Of a DNA stretch of 64,000 nucleotides, positions 1 to 7,372 are shown piece after piece (position 1 is the first letter of the stretch; each line of letters begins with the position of its first letter). The notes under the pieces were generated by a model, which worked only from the letters and a program-made list of their open reading frames with translations, was not told the origin of the DNA and did not search any database. A program made the position numbers and the translations under genes. This DNA is from Thalassovita aquimarina (GTDB lineage Bacteria; Pseudomonadota; Alphaproteobacteria; Rhodobacterales; Rhodobacteraceae), in contig NZ_JADMKU010000002.1 of assembly GCF_018219815.1 (NCBI RefSeq), forward strand, positions 124,001 to 188,000, given 5' to 3'.

Positions 1-680
1 ATCACGGTCGCCAACGCCACCGGCGTGTCGAACAGGCCCAGCCCACTGTCCCACCCCTTGCCGTCGCGCTGCACCAACTGGCCGTTTCCGGCGATTTCGA
101 ACACCGAGATACCGGGATCCGCCCGGCACAGCGAGACCAGATAGTCCTGCCCGGCCAGGGTGAGCCGGGACAGGCCGGCGGGAACGGCAAAAAAGCTGTG
201 CGCCCCGTCTTGGATCACCGGACCGGACCGGTAGCCCGCGCCATCTGACAGGTAAGAGCGCAGCGCGCCATCGTTTCCCGCCGCAAAAAGAAACCCCTCA
301 GCGTCCAGGTAACGCGGCCCCGGCACCGCGCCAAGACCGTCGCCGGACAGGCTGTAGCGGGCACCTATTCCGGCTTCCCCCAACAGGTAGCCAAGCAGCC
401 GGTCGCCGCCATCCTTCGCCACCGCCACGAAAGTGCCCTCGGCGCCGTCAAGAACGGTGAGCGGAACCGCCTCGGCCGAGGACAGCGTGACGGGAAGAAC
501 CTGACTGTCGAGCAGCCAAGCCATGCCAGCGCCGTCAAAACGCAGCGCCAGAAGCCCGCCTTCCACGCCGGAGCGCGCCAGAACCAACGGTCCCGACGCC
601 AGATCGACCACTACCGCCCGGTCCAGCCCGGTGCCCAGGACACCAAGCCCCCCACCCACAACGCCGCTATAGGACAGCAT
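1..680 (-). CDS. Unrecognised Gly/Ala/Val-rich protein, N-terminal part (cut by window edge)
   Basis: An open frame starts at the ATG at 680-678 and runs through the left edge without a stop, giving at least 226 codons. A purine-rich GGGGGTGG precedes the ATG by a few bases. The protein has no obvious signal peptide or transmembrane segment. It shows alternating short hydrophobic strands and loops rich in G, A, D and L, with recurring hydrophobic stretches followed by DG or GG turns, as in beta-propeller-like folds. In marine Rhodobacterales such N-termini can precede hemolysin-type calcium-binding repeats, but no such repeat is visible here, so that is inference only. Function unknown. It lies on the same strand as the next gene, 143 bp downstream of that gene's stop. 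Confidence 0.6.
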   Translation of the reverse strand, partial: MLSYSGVVGGGLGVLGTGLDRAVVVDLASGPLVLARSGVEGGLLALRFDGAGMAWLLDSQVLPVTLSSAEAVPLTVLDGAEGTFVAVAKDGGDRLLGYLLGEAGIGARYSLSGDGLGAVPGPRYLDAEGFLFAAGNDGALRSYLSDGAGYRSGPVIQDGAHSFFAVPAGLSRLTLAGQDYLVSLCRADPGISVFEIAGNGQLVQRDGKGWDSGLGLFDTPVALATV

Positions 681-823
681 CGCCACCCCCTACACTTCAC
701 ATCATTGACGGGGATGCCGGATCGGCAGGGAACCGCAAGGCCGTCAAGGAGGCCAAGTCGGGGCGTTTAGAAGTAATTCGAGACGCTTTTTATCAAACGC
801 CGCTCTTGCAGCGCCGGAAAAGC

Positions 824-1846
824 TTACGTGCGATGCGGTTCGCCAGACGCCAGTTTCAACACCTGCGCATGACTAAGCCGGGTGTCTTCGCGCAAAGCAT
901 CCAGCAAGGCCCGGCGCAGCAGGCGGTTGTAGCGAGGCCGGTCCGCCCCATAACGGCTGCCGGCCAATGCCCATTTCACCGCCAGCGCCGGCACCATCAG
1001 CCAGAACAGCGGGCCGGCGGCGCGGTGATACATCATCAGCCCGTTCCGATAAGTATAGTAAACCTTCCAGAGCGGCCTGAAGACGCGCTTTCGGTCATTT
1101 TCAAAGGTCGAACAGTCGTGTTCGAACCGCAGGCCGGGATCGAAAGCGATCCGGAACCCCGCCTTGCGCAGACCAAGCGTATAGATGACGTCATCGCCAT
1201 AAAGGAACAGATGCCCGTCCGGCAGCCCGACCGTCTGGACCATGCGGCGGGACATGAACAATCCGACGAAGGACGTCAGGTCGATCTCGGTCGTGTGTTC
1301 TGCGTCGTAGGCCCTGTAGGGAATGTGAAAACCGTCCCGCGCACCCCGCCCGGTCAGAACCTGCCAGAGGGTGCGCAGGAACGCCCGCGGGTGCCAGAAG
1401 GGATTGATTGACGGGCGGTTCATCTCGCAGACCGCGCCATCCGGAAAATAGACCGCCGCGGCCAGTGCCAGGTCGTCCTGCCGGGGGACAGCCTGGAAAC
1501 TTGCCAGCGCATCGGGACAGGGCCGGGCATCGTCATCCATGACCACCAGCCAGTCGGGATCGAACCGTTCCATCGCCCTGCGCATGCCGGTTTCGAACCC
1601 CCCCGCCCCACCGAGGTTGGTATCGCTTCGAATGATATCGAGCCGCGGATTCCGCTGCGCGGCCAGCCAATCCGCAGTGCCATCACTGCTGCAATTGTCG
1701 ACCACAACGACGGCTTGCAGACAGGAGGCGGGTGCTTCCAGAAGACGCTGCACGGTCACCTGCAACTGCGCCAAACGGTTATGGGTGACCACCACGGCAA
1801 CAAGCCGTCCTGCCCCGCTTTTCTCCTCTGTCACCCGGTTCTCCAT
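824..1846 (-). CDS. Family 2 glycosyltransferase (GT-A fold), GlfT2-like
   Basis: A 340-aa GT-A glycosyltransferase that would transfer a nucleotide-activated sugar to a polysaccharide or lipid-linked acceptor at the cytoplasmic face. Visible signatures are the N-terminal strand VVVTHNR (residues 18-24), VVVDNCSSDGT (about 47-57), and the metal-binding DDD at 104-106. A later GDD (217-219) with H243 matches the acceptor-side catalytic region of GlfT2-like galactofuranosyl/rhamnosyl transferases. The frame can be opened 16 codons further to a TTG at 1894, but the ATG at 1846 has a GGAAG about 8 bp upstream and places the first beta-strand at the usual position, so I chose it. No other polysaccharide gene is adjacent; the sugar and acceptor are unknown. 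Confidence 0.85.
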   Translation of the reverse strand: MENRVTEEKSGAGRLVAVVVTHNRLAQLQVTVQRLLEAPASCLQAVVVVDNCSSDGTADWLAAQRNPRLDIIRSDTNLGGAGGFETGMRRAMERFDPDWLVVMDDDARPCPDALASFQAVPRQDDLALAAAVYFPDGAVCEMNRPSINPFWHPRAFLRTLWQVLTGRGARDGFHIPYRAYDAEHTTEIDLTSFVGLFMSRRMVQTVGLPDGHLFLYGDDVIYTLGLRKAGFRIAFDPGLRFEHDCSTFENDRKRVFRPLWKVYYTYRNGLMMYHRAAGPLFWLMVPALAVKWALAGSRYGADRPRYNRLLRRALLDALREDTRLSHAQVLKLASGEPHRT

Positions 1847-2219
1847 GACTGAAACTTCCGCATCGCAGAAGTCATAAATGCGCTGTGATGTCAAACACTG
1901 GCTGGGGAACGCCCCTGCAAGGCTGCGCCTGGTTCGCGCATGGCGCCGCGCCCAACATCAAGACCGCAATCAGTTTGATATCGACCGACGGATAGCCATC
2001 GACCGGACGATCCGGGCCATGCGCCGCATCGCCGCCGATCGTATCAACCGACGGGACTGCCACCGGAAACGTTGCCAAAATCGCAGGCCTTCGTTTTGGA
2101 CTTAAAAGTGACCCGCAACTGGCGCTATCAAAATCCCCCGCATCGCGTGTGAAATGGTTTCAAACGCGCAGGTGCGAATCCGCCCGCGCCTCACCCCGTG
2201 ACAGATGGAGTTCCCGATC
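1847..2219. other. 373-bp intergenic region upstream of tpa
   Basis: No convincing gene. Short overlapping frames exist on both strands (about 1872-2105) but lack ribosome sites and protein-like composition. The region separates two divergently oriented genes and should carry both promoters. The only recognisable element is the TauR-box-like motif at 2096-2128, listed separately. Confidence 0.6.
2096..2128 (+). promoter_or_regulatory. TauR-box-like motif and degenerate second copy upstream of tpa
   Basis: TTGGACTTAA at 2096-2105 differs by one base from the CTGGACYTAA direct repeat that, as I recall it, is bound by TauR in Rhodobacter capsulatus. A weaker match, CTGGCGCTAT (7 of 10), begins 23 bp further at 2119. 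The pair lies 92-124 bp upstream of the tpa start, a reasonable place for an activator. The second repeat is degenerate, so the match could be chance. Confidence 0.4.
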
Positions 2220-3617
2220 ATGGACGGCAAATTCGAAAATGACATTCAGGCGGTGGTGGATGCCGACCGCGCCCATGTCTGGCACCACCTGGTGCAGCAC
2301 AAACCCTTTGAAACCGGTGAACCGCGCATCATCGTCGAAGGCAAGGGAATGAAGGTCTGGGACCAGAAGGGTAAGGAATACATCGATGCGGTGTCCGGCG
2401 CGGTCTGGACCGTCAATGTCGGCTATGGCCGCGAAAGCATCGCCGACGCGGTGCGCGACCAGCTGGTCAAGATGAACTATTTCGCCGGCGCAGCGGGCAA
2501 CGTGCCGGGCGCCGAATTCGCCGAGAAGCTGATCGAGAAGATGCCGGGCATGTCCCGCGTCTACTACTGCAACTCGGGGTCCGAGGCGAACGAGAAAGCC
2601 TTCAAGATGGTGCGCCAGATCGCGCACAAGAAATACGGCGGCAAGAAAAACAAGATCCTCTACCGCGACCGCGATTACCACGGCGGCACGCTGGCCACGA
2701 TGTCGGCGGGCGGGCAGGACGAACGCAACATGCAATACGGCCCCTTCGCGCCCGGTTTCGTGCGCGTCCCCCACTGCATGGAATACCGCAAGGAAGAACT
2801 GGGGCTTGGCCACCTGTCGGGGCGCGACTTCGGCATCGCCGCGGCCAACCTGATCGAAGACGTGATCCTACGCGAAGGCCCCGAAACCGTCGGCGCGCTC
2901 TGCCTGGAACCGGTGACAGCGGGCGGCGGCGTGATCACTCCGCCGGAAGGGTACTGGGACCGGGTGCAGGAGATCTGCCGCAAGTACGATATCCTGCTGC
3001 ATATCGACGAAGTGGTCTGCGGCATCGGCCGCACCGGCACCGAATGGTTCGGCTACCAGCATTACGGGATCAAGCCCGACTTCGTGACGATGGCCAAGGG
3101 CGTGGCCTCGGGCTATGCGGCGATCGCCTGCTGCGTGACCTCCGAGGCGGTGTTCGAGATGTTCAAGTCCGATCCCTCCGACAAGATGGACCATTTCCGC
3201 GACATCTCGACCTTCGGCGGCTGCACCGCCGGCCCGGCGGCGGCGCTGGAAAACATGCGCATCATCGAGGATGAGGGCCTGCTGGAAAACTGTTCCAAGA
3301 TGGGTGAACGCTTCATGGACAACCTGAAAGCGCTGATGGAGAAGCACGAGGTCATCGGCGACGTGCGCGGCAAGGGATTGTTCCTGGGCGCCGAGTTGGT
3401 CAAGGACCGCGAAAGCAAGGAACCGGTGTCGGAGGCCGATATCGCCGCAGTGGTCGGTGAATGCGGCGCCCTGGGCGTGATCATCGGCGCGTCGAACCGG
3501 TCGATCCCGGAACGCAACAACGTTCTGTGCTTCTCGCCCGCGCTGATCGTCACGCCGCAGGAGGTGGACGCGATCACCGACGCGGTGGACAAGGCGCTGA
3601 CCAAGGTGTTCGGCTGA
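2220..3617 (+). CDS. tpa: Taurine--pyruvate aminotransferase (class III, PLP-dependent)
   Basis: A 465-aa class III aminotransferase that converts taurine and pyruvate to sulfoacetaldehyde and alanine, the first step of taurine dissimilation in Rhodobacterales. The N-terminus and most internal blocks (GSEANEKAFKMVRQIAHKK, YRDRDYHGGT, GALCLEPVTAGGGVI, LHIDEVVCGIGRTGTEWFGY) closely resemble Tpa of Paracoccus and Roseobacter relatives. The PLP lysine is K293 in TMAKGVASGY. The ATG at 2220 is preferred over that at 2205 because GGAG at 2207-2210 gives 9-bp spacing. The usual partners xsc, pta and tauABC are absent here, so related omega-amine substrates are possible. A TauR-like regulator gene lies 3.8 kb downstream and a TauR-box-like motif lies upstream. 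Confidence 0.83.
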   Translation: MDGKFENDIQAVVDADRAHVWHHLVQHKPFETGEPRIIVEGKGMKVWDQKGKEYIDAVSGAVWTVNVGYGRESIADAVRDQLVKMNYFAGAAGNVPGAEFAEKLIEKMPGMSRVYYCNSGSEANEKAFKMVRQIAHKKYGGKKNKILYRDRDYHGGTLATMSAGGQDERNMQYGPFAPGFVRVPHCMEYRKEELGLGHLSGRDFGIAAANLIEDVILREGPETVGALCLEPVTAGGGVITPPEGYWDRVQEICRKYDILLHIDEVVCGIGRTGTEWFGYQHYGIKPDFVTMAKGVASGYAAIACCVTSEAVFEMFKSDPSDKMDHFRDISTFGGCTAGPAAALENMRIIEDEGLLENCSKMGERFMDNLKALMEKHEVIGDVRGKGLFLGAELVKDRESKEPVSEADIAAVVGECGALGVIIGASNRSIPERNNVLCFSPALIVTPQEVDAITDAVDKALTKVFG

Positions 3618-3679
3618 GAGCGGGGATGAGGGGCGCTGCCACTCTGCGTTGAAAATCCTGCGGGTTTCCAACGCATTCA

Positions 3680-3706
3680 CCCCGGGATATTTGTGAAAAG
3701 AAGAAG
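3680..3706 (+). repeat. Recurrent intergenic element, copy 1
   Basis: CCCCGGGATATTT followed after 5 nt by AAGAAGAAG, 62 bp after the tpa stop. It is preceded by a GGGGCGCTGCC block as in the copy at 51525. It is one of five copies in the window sharing CCCC-G/C-GG-RTATTT-N5-AAGA. Confidence 0.55.
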
Positions 3707-3811
3707 GGCGGGCCGGTGTGTTTCTGTCTGCCCTTTCTTTATTCGTTTAACGCGAGGCGTAGCCAAAAATACGCCCTTGAGTAGGCAGCAAATACACACC
3801 ATCTTACCAGG

Positions 3812-4234
3812 ATGTGGGAGCGTTTTGCATCTTGGCTCGGGGAACGGTTCGGACCCGAGAGGGGCCTTTCGGTCTATGTGCTCATGCGCGAATACGTTCC
3901 GCTTGTGATCGGAATCATCGGCTCCGCTCTGGTCGTATGGGGCATCGTGAGTTTCTTCATCATCGAACCCAACCGACATGCCGGTTACGAAAAAGCGGTT
4001 GTGAAATCTGTCCTGCCCCGGCCGTCAACGAGCGGATCGCAAAAATGGGTACTGGAAGTGACGCTGGCATCCGGCGGGACCGTGTTATTGGGCGCGCGCG
4101 AAAGCGGCTCGTTGATGGGTATCGCGGAAAGTGTCTGCGTCGAAAAGCGGGTCAGTCTGACATCCGATCGGAGTTGGTACAAACTGGTTCCGAATAAGAA
4201 TTGCGCGCCGGAGGGCGAAACCGCCCAGGAGTGA
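3812..4234 (+). CDS. Small single-pass membrane protein of unknown function
   Basis: A 140-aa protein with one strongly hydrophobic segment at about residues 29-50, followed by a soluble domain of roughly 85 residues with two cysteines (about C113 and C133). The N-terminal 28 residues are charged and probably cytoplasmic, leaving the C-terminal part outside. I do not recognise the family. The ribosome site before the ATG at 3812 is weak (CCAGG); a later in-frame ATG at 3884 would place the hydrophobic segment at the extreme N-terminus. The overlapping frame at 3814-4197 has the composition of a shadow and was discarded. It could be a local accessory gene; confidence is moderate. Confidence 0.5.
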   Translation: MWERFASWLGERFGPERGLSVYVLMREYVPLVIGIIGSALVVWGIVSFFIIEPNRHAGYEKAVVKSVLPRPSTSGSQKWVLEVTLASGGTVLLGARESGSLMGIAESVCVEKRVSLTSDRSWYKLVPNKNCAPEGETAQE

Positions 4235-4337
4235 GGCAGAGGCAAGCGCTTTTCCCTTGTGGCGAATGCCGCCCCATGGTTGTTTCCGCTCAGGCATGAT
4301 CCACACAGGGATGCCGGTTGACCAAATGAGGGACCTC

Positions 4338-4898
4338 ATGAAACGACTGATCTTTATTCCTGCCGTCTTGGCCGCGACGCCCGCGCTGGCGCATCTCGAT
4401 CCCGATACCCACGGATCGGTGGCCGCTGGCCTGTCGCATCCGCTGTTCGGGCTGGACCATGTCCTAGCCATGGTCGTCGTCGGCCTGTGGGCGGCCCAGA
4501 TCGGCGGCCGCGCGATCTGGGCGGTTCCGGCAAGCTTCGTCAGCGTGATGGTGGTCGGTTTCGGACTGGCCCTCGCAGGCGTTCCGCTGCCGATGGTGGA
4601 ACCGATGGTCCTGGCCTCTTCGGTGGCGCTTGGGCTGCTGGTCACCATGGCGGTGCGGCCCGAACCGAAGATCGCGGCGGTGGTTGTCGGCCTGTTCGCG
4701 CTGTTTCACGGCCATGCCCATGGCGGCGAGCTCGGCTCGGCCGAGGCGGCGACCTTCGGGATCGGATTTGCATTTGCCACGGCGGCGCTGCACGGAATCG
4801 GTGCCGGGGTTGGCCTGCTGCTGAAAAGCCAGCAAAAGGCGCTGCGCATCCTGGGCGGCGGCACCGCCCTGGCCGGGCTGATGATCGCCTTCGCCTGA
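4338..4898 (+). CDS. HupE/UreJ family protein (predicted nickel/cobalt permease)
   Basis: A 186-aa polytopic membrane protein of the HupE/UreJ family, secondary transporters for Ni2+ or Co2+. Residues 1-18 form a signal peptide ending ALA. The family motif HPLFGLDH lies at 34-41 at the start of the first mature helix, and a second metal-ligand-rich block HGHAHGGE lies at 124-131. About six membrane segments are visible. GAGGGA precedes the ATG at 4338 by about 5 bp, so I use this start rather than the upstream ATG at 4257. No hydrogenase or urease gene is adjacent, so the metal cannot be assigned from context; cobalt or nickel supply for another enzyme is the usual inference for stand-alone copies. 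Confidence 0.85.
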   Translation: MKRLIFIPAVLAATPALAHLDPDTHGSVAAGLSHPLFGLDHVLAMVVVGLWAAQIGGRAIWAVPASFVSVMVVGFGLALAGVPLPMVEPMVLASSVALGLLVTMAVRPEPKIAAVVVGLFALFHGHAHGGELGSAEAATFGIGFAFATAALHGIGAGVGLLLKSQQKALRILGGGTALAGLMIAFA

Positions 4899-4941
4899 TC
4901 GGATACGGGTCGGGGCGCCCTGCAGCGCCCCTCTCCAGGTC

Positions 4942-5973
4942 TCAAACCAGCTGGAACAGCACCCCAGCGATGATCGCGCCGCCAATGCCCAGCCCAAGAT
5001 AGGCTGCGAAGACCCGCGGTTTCACCAGCGACCACACCGCCGCCATCGCCGGGATAGAGCTGACCGCCCCGGCGATCATGAAGGCCATCGCCGCCCCCGC
5101 CGTCATCCCCTGGTCCATAAGCCCCGCCAGCAGCGGCGGCGCGACATAGGAATTCAGGTACGCGGGCATGCCGACCAGCGCCGCGATGACGATCGGCAGC
5201 ACCCCTTCGCCACCCACCGCGCGGGCGATCAGATCGGCGGGCACGTAGTTGACCAGCAAAGCCTCCAGAACATAGGCCAGCGCCAGCCATTTCAGCAGGA
5301 ACAGCCCGTTGGAAATGAATTCCTCGCGGAACCGTACCCGGCGCTCGGATTCCTGCCAGAAGCGCCAATGCGGTTTGCCGTCCAGCTTCGGCCCGCTGCA
5401 GGAACAGCAGCCGGAGCTTTTGCGCGGCTTCAGCGGGTCGGCGAAGGCGCCCTGCCCGATCAGCCCCTTGACCACGAAACCGCCGAACAGGCCAAGCACC
5501 ACAGCGAACACCGCCTTGCCGATGGCGAAATCCCAGCCCAGGGCACCGGCGGTGATCAGCAGGGTCGGCGGGTCGATCAGTGGCGAGCTGAGCCAGAAGG
5601 CCATTACGGCAGAGAGCGGCGCGCCAAGCGCCAGCAGACCGGCGATGAACGGGATCACCTCGCAGGAACAGAACGGCGCCAGCCCGCCGAACAGCGCGGC
5701 CAGCAGGATCATCCGCACCTCGCGCCCCTCGAAGACGCGGGCGACCATGACCTCGGCCCCGGTGGCATTGAGATAGGCCAGCAGCAGCACCGCGAAGAGG
5801 ATGTATTGCCCGGTATGGGCCAAGGCCCTGGCGGCGAAGACGATCACCGTGGTCAGGTTGCCAGGATCGAGGATCGCCACCGCCGCGATCAGGGCGACTA
5901 TCACCGCCCAGGGCGTTTTCAGGACGTCGGCCGGTTTCCAGTTGCGGCCGGGGTTTTGCGTCAGATCAGCCAT
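4942..5973 (-). CDS. ArsP/YraQ-type permease (DUF318)
   Basis: A 343-aa permease with about eight to ten membrane segments. The ArsP/YraQ signature is clear: FCSCEV at 101-106 in one helix and a related PAYLNSY helix in the second half. The central cytoplasmic loop carries a cysteine cluster GCCSCSG (C189, C190, C192), suggesting binding of a soft metal, arsenical or redox effector. Family members export organoarsenicals, but many homologues are uncharacterised. The start overlaps the 3-prime end of the upstream ArsR-family gene by 8 bp, so the two form an operon and the permease is likely induced by the metal or metalloid sensed by that repressor. Confidence 0.85.
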   Translation of the reverse strand: MADLTQNPGRNWKPADVLKTPWAVIVALIAAVAILDPGNLTTVIVFAARALAHTGQYILFAVLLLAYLNATGAEVMVARVFEGREVRMILLAALFGGLAPFCSCEVIPFIAGLLALGAPLSAVMAFWLSSPLIDPPTLLITAGALGWDFAIGKAVFAVVLGLFGGFVVKGLIGQGAFADPLKPRKSSGCCSCSGPKLDGKPHWRFWQESERRVRFREEFISNGLFLLKWLALAYVLEALLVNYVPADLIARAVGGEGVLPIVIAALVGMPAYLNSYVAPPLLAGLMDQGMTAGAAMAFMIAGAVSSIPAMAAVWSLVKPRVFAAYLGLGIGGAIIAGVLFQLV

Positions 5974-6277
5974 CGTTCGCCGCCTTTCCGTTCATGTCAA
6001 CACAGCATTCGCAGAGGATGAAATTCGCCAGTTCCTTCAATTCGTCGAAACAGGCGCGGTTGATCGTGCTGCGTCCGACCTTTTCCTGTTCGACCAGCCC
6101 GCCGGCGGCGAGGAATTTCAGGTGGTGCGCCAGGGTCGAGGGCGCGATTCCGGTGCGTTGCTGGATGTCGCCGACGGTCAGGCCGGGTTCGCCCGCACGC
6201 ACGAGGATGTTGAGCACTTGCAGGCGCGCCTCCGACCCCATGGCGGAAAATCCGTTGGCCGCTTCTTCCCAGTTCAT
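5966..6277 (-). CDS. ArsR/SmtB family metalloregulatory repressor
   Basis: A 103-aa winged-helix regulator. The recognition helix region is IAPSTLAHHLKFL (about 44-56), followed by the wing around VGRSTIN. Candidate effector thiols are C76 and the C-terminal CECC cluster (C89, C91, C92). The usual ArsR alpha3 CxCxxC motif is not present, so ligand binding would be C-terminal. Such proteins repress their own operon until an arsenical or soft metal is bound. The gene is first in a two-gene operon with the permease, overlapping it by 8 bp, and a near-perfect inverted repeat lies 27 bp upstream of its start. Confidence 0.87.
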   Translation of the reverse strand: MNWEEAANGFSAMGSEARLQVLNILVRAGEPGLTVGDIQQRTGIAPSTLAHHLKFLAAGGLVEQEKVGRSTINRACFDELKELANFILCECCVDMNGKAANDG

Positions 6278-6303
6278 TGGCTTGGCCTTTCGATTGATTC
6301 GAT

Positions 6304-6323
6304 ATAACTAGTTTTATAGTTAT
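6304..6323 (-). promoter_or_regulatory. Inverted-repeat operator upstream of the ArsR-family gene
   Basis: ATAACTA-N6-TAGTTAT is a perfect 7-6-7 inverted repeat in an AT-rich patch of an otherwise GC-rich window, 27 bp upstream of the repressor start. Size, symmetry and position fit an ArsR-family autoregulatory operator overlapping the promoter. Confidence 0.7.
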
Positions 6324-6372
6324 GTTAGCCAGCCCGTCAAGTAGTGCGCCGAAACCGGGGGTCAGCGCGATC

Positions 6373-7263
6373 TTAGTCCAGCTTCGATTCAGCCAGTTTC
6401 ACCAGCGCCGTCAGGGTCTTGTTGATCGGGGTCGGCACGCCCAGTTCGCGGCCCTTGCACACGATTTCGCCATTCAGGTAATCGATTTCGGTCATCCGCC
6501 CGCGCCGCAGGTCCTGCGCGGTCGAGGAATATTGCCCCGGCATCGCCTTCGCGATTCCCCGCACGTTATCGAGCAATCCGCCCGGCAGGGTGACGCCCGC
6601 CGCGTCGGCCACCGCGCGGCATTCGGCGACGATGTCTTCCAGCAGGCCGGGAATGCCATCCTGCGCCACCAGCGCGCCATAGGGCATGTCGGCCACCGCC
6701 GACAGCGCGTTATAGGCGCAGTTGAGGATCAGCTTGACCCATTGCGCCGCGACGATGTCGGGCGACACCACGGTTTCCACACCGGCAGCATTCAAAATCT
6801 CGGCGGCGGCATCGCTGCCCGGCCCGCCGATCGCCAGGTCGCCGCGCCCTTCGTGGCGCACTACGCCCGGCCCCGCCATCGCCGCCGCGACATAGACCAC
6901 CGTGGGGATCACCGGGCGCCCCGTCACCTGTTGCAGCCGTTCGGGATTGCTGACACCGTTTTGCAGGCTCAAGAGCAGCGTGCCCTCGGACAGGGACGGC
7001 GCGATCTGGCGGCCCGCCTCCTCGGTATCGCTGGATTTCACGCAGAACAGGACCATACCGGCACCGGCGATGGTGGCGGGATCCTCGCTCGCCTCGACCG
7101 CGATCACGTGCCGTTCACCGGCCATTTCAAGGATCAGCCCGTTGGCGCGCACCGCCTCGACCAGCGGCGCGCGGCCGATCAGCACCACGTCATACCCGGC
7201 CCGCGCCAGCATCGCGCCGTAGTAGCACCCGACCGCACCAGCCCCCATCACCGCAATTTTCAT
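6373..7263 (-). CDS. 2-dehydropantoate 2-reductase family protein (ketopantoate reductase-like)
   Basis: A 296-aa NADPH-dependent reductase of the ApbA/PanE family, cytoplasmic. The N-terminal Rossmann motif is GAGAVGCYYG at residues 7-16, followed by CVKSSDT and the conserved SLQNG. The C-terminal helical domain contains the WVKLILNCAYNALSA block with the catalytic lysine. True PanE makes pantoate for coenzyme A, but alphaproteobacteria often carry several paralogues acting on other 2-oxo acids, so I give no symbol. The ATG at 7263 has GGATCGG upstream; the frame extends further to 7323 without good support. It is divergent from the MocR-type regulator gene across 109 bp. Confidence 0.82.
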   Translation of the reverse strand: MKIAVMGAGAVGCYYGAMLARAGYDVVLIGRAPLVEAVRANGLILEMAGERHVIAVEASEDPATIAGAGMVLFCVKSSDTEEAGRQIAPSLSEGTLLLSLQNGVSNPERLQQVTGRPVIPTVVYVAAAMAGPGVVRHEGRGDLAIGGPGSDAAAEILNAAGVETVVSPDIVAAQWVKLILNCAYNALSAVADMPYGALVAQDGIPGLLEDIVAECRAVADAAGVTLPGGLLDNVRGIAKAMPGQYSSTAQDLRRGRMTEIDYLNGEIVCKGRELGVPTPINKTLTALVKLAESKLD

Positions 7264-7372
7264 GTCCGATCCCCTGTTTTCCGATCCGGCGCCACCCTGC
7301 CGCAAACCGGGACCCGGCTGCAAGCCGATAAGGCCAGTTTACGCCCGCATTAATACCAGATATTCTGTTCCG

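Noticed and set aside
1872-2105. Short frames on both strands in the region upstream of tpa
   Set aside because: No ribosome site, mutually overlapping and rich in R and I from random reading; treated as promoter region.
3814-4197. A 127-codon frame overlapping the small membrane protein gene
   Set aside because: The alternative frame at 3812 has a clear membrane helix and better start spacing; this one is arginine-rich shadow sequence.
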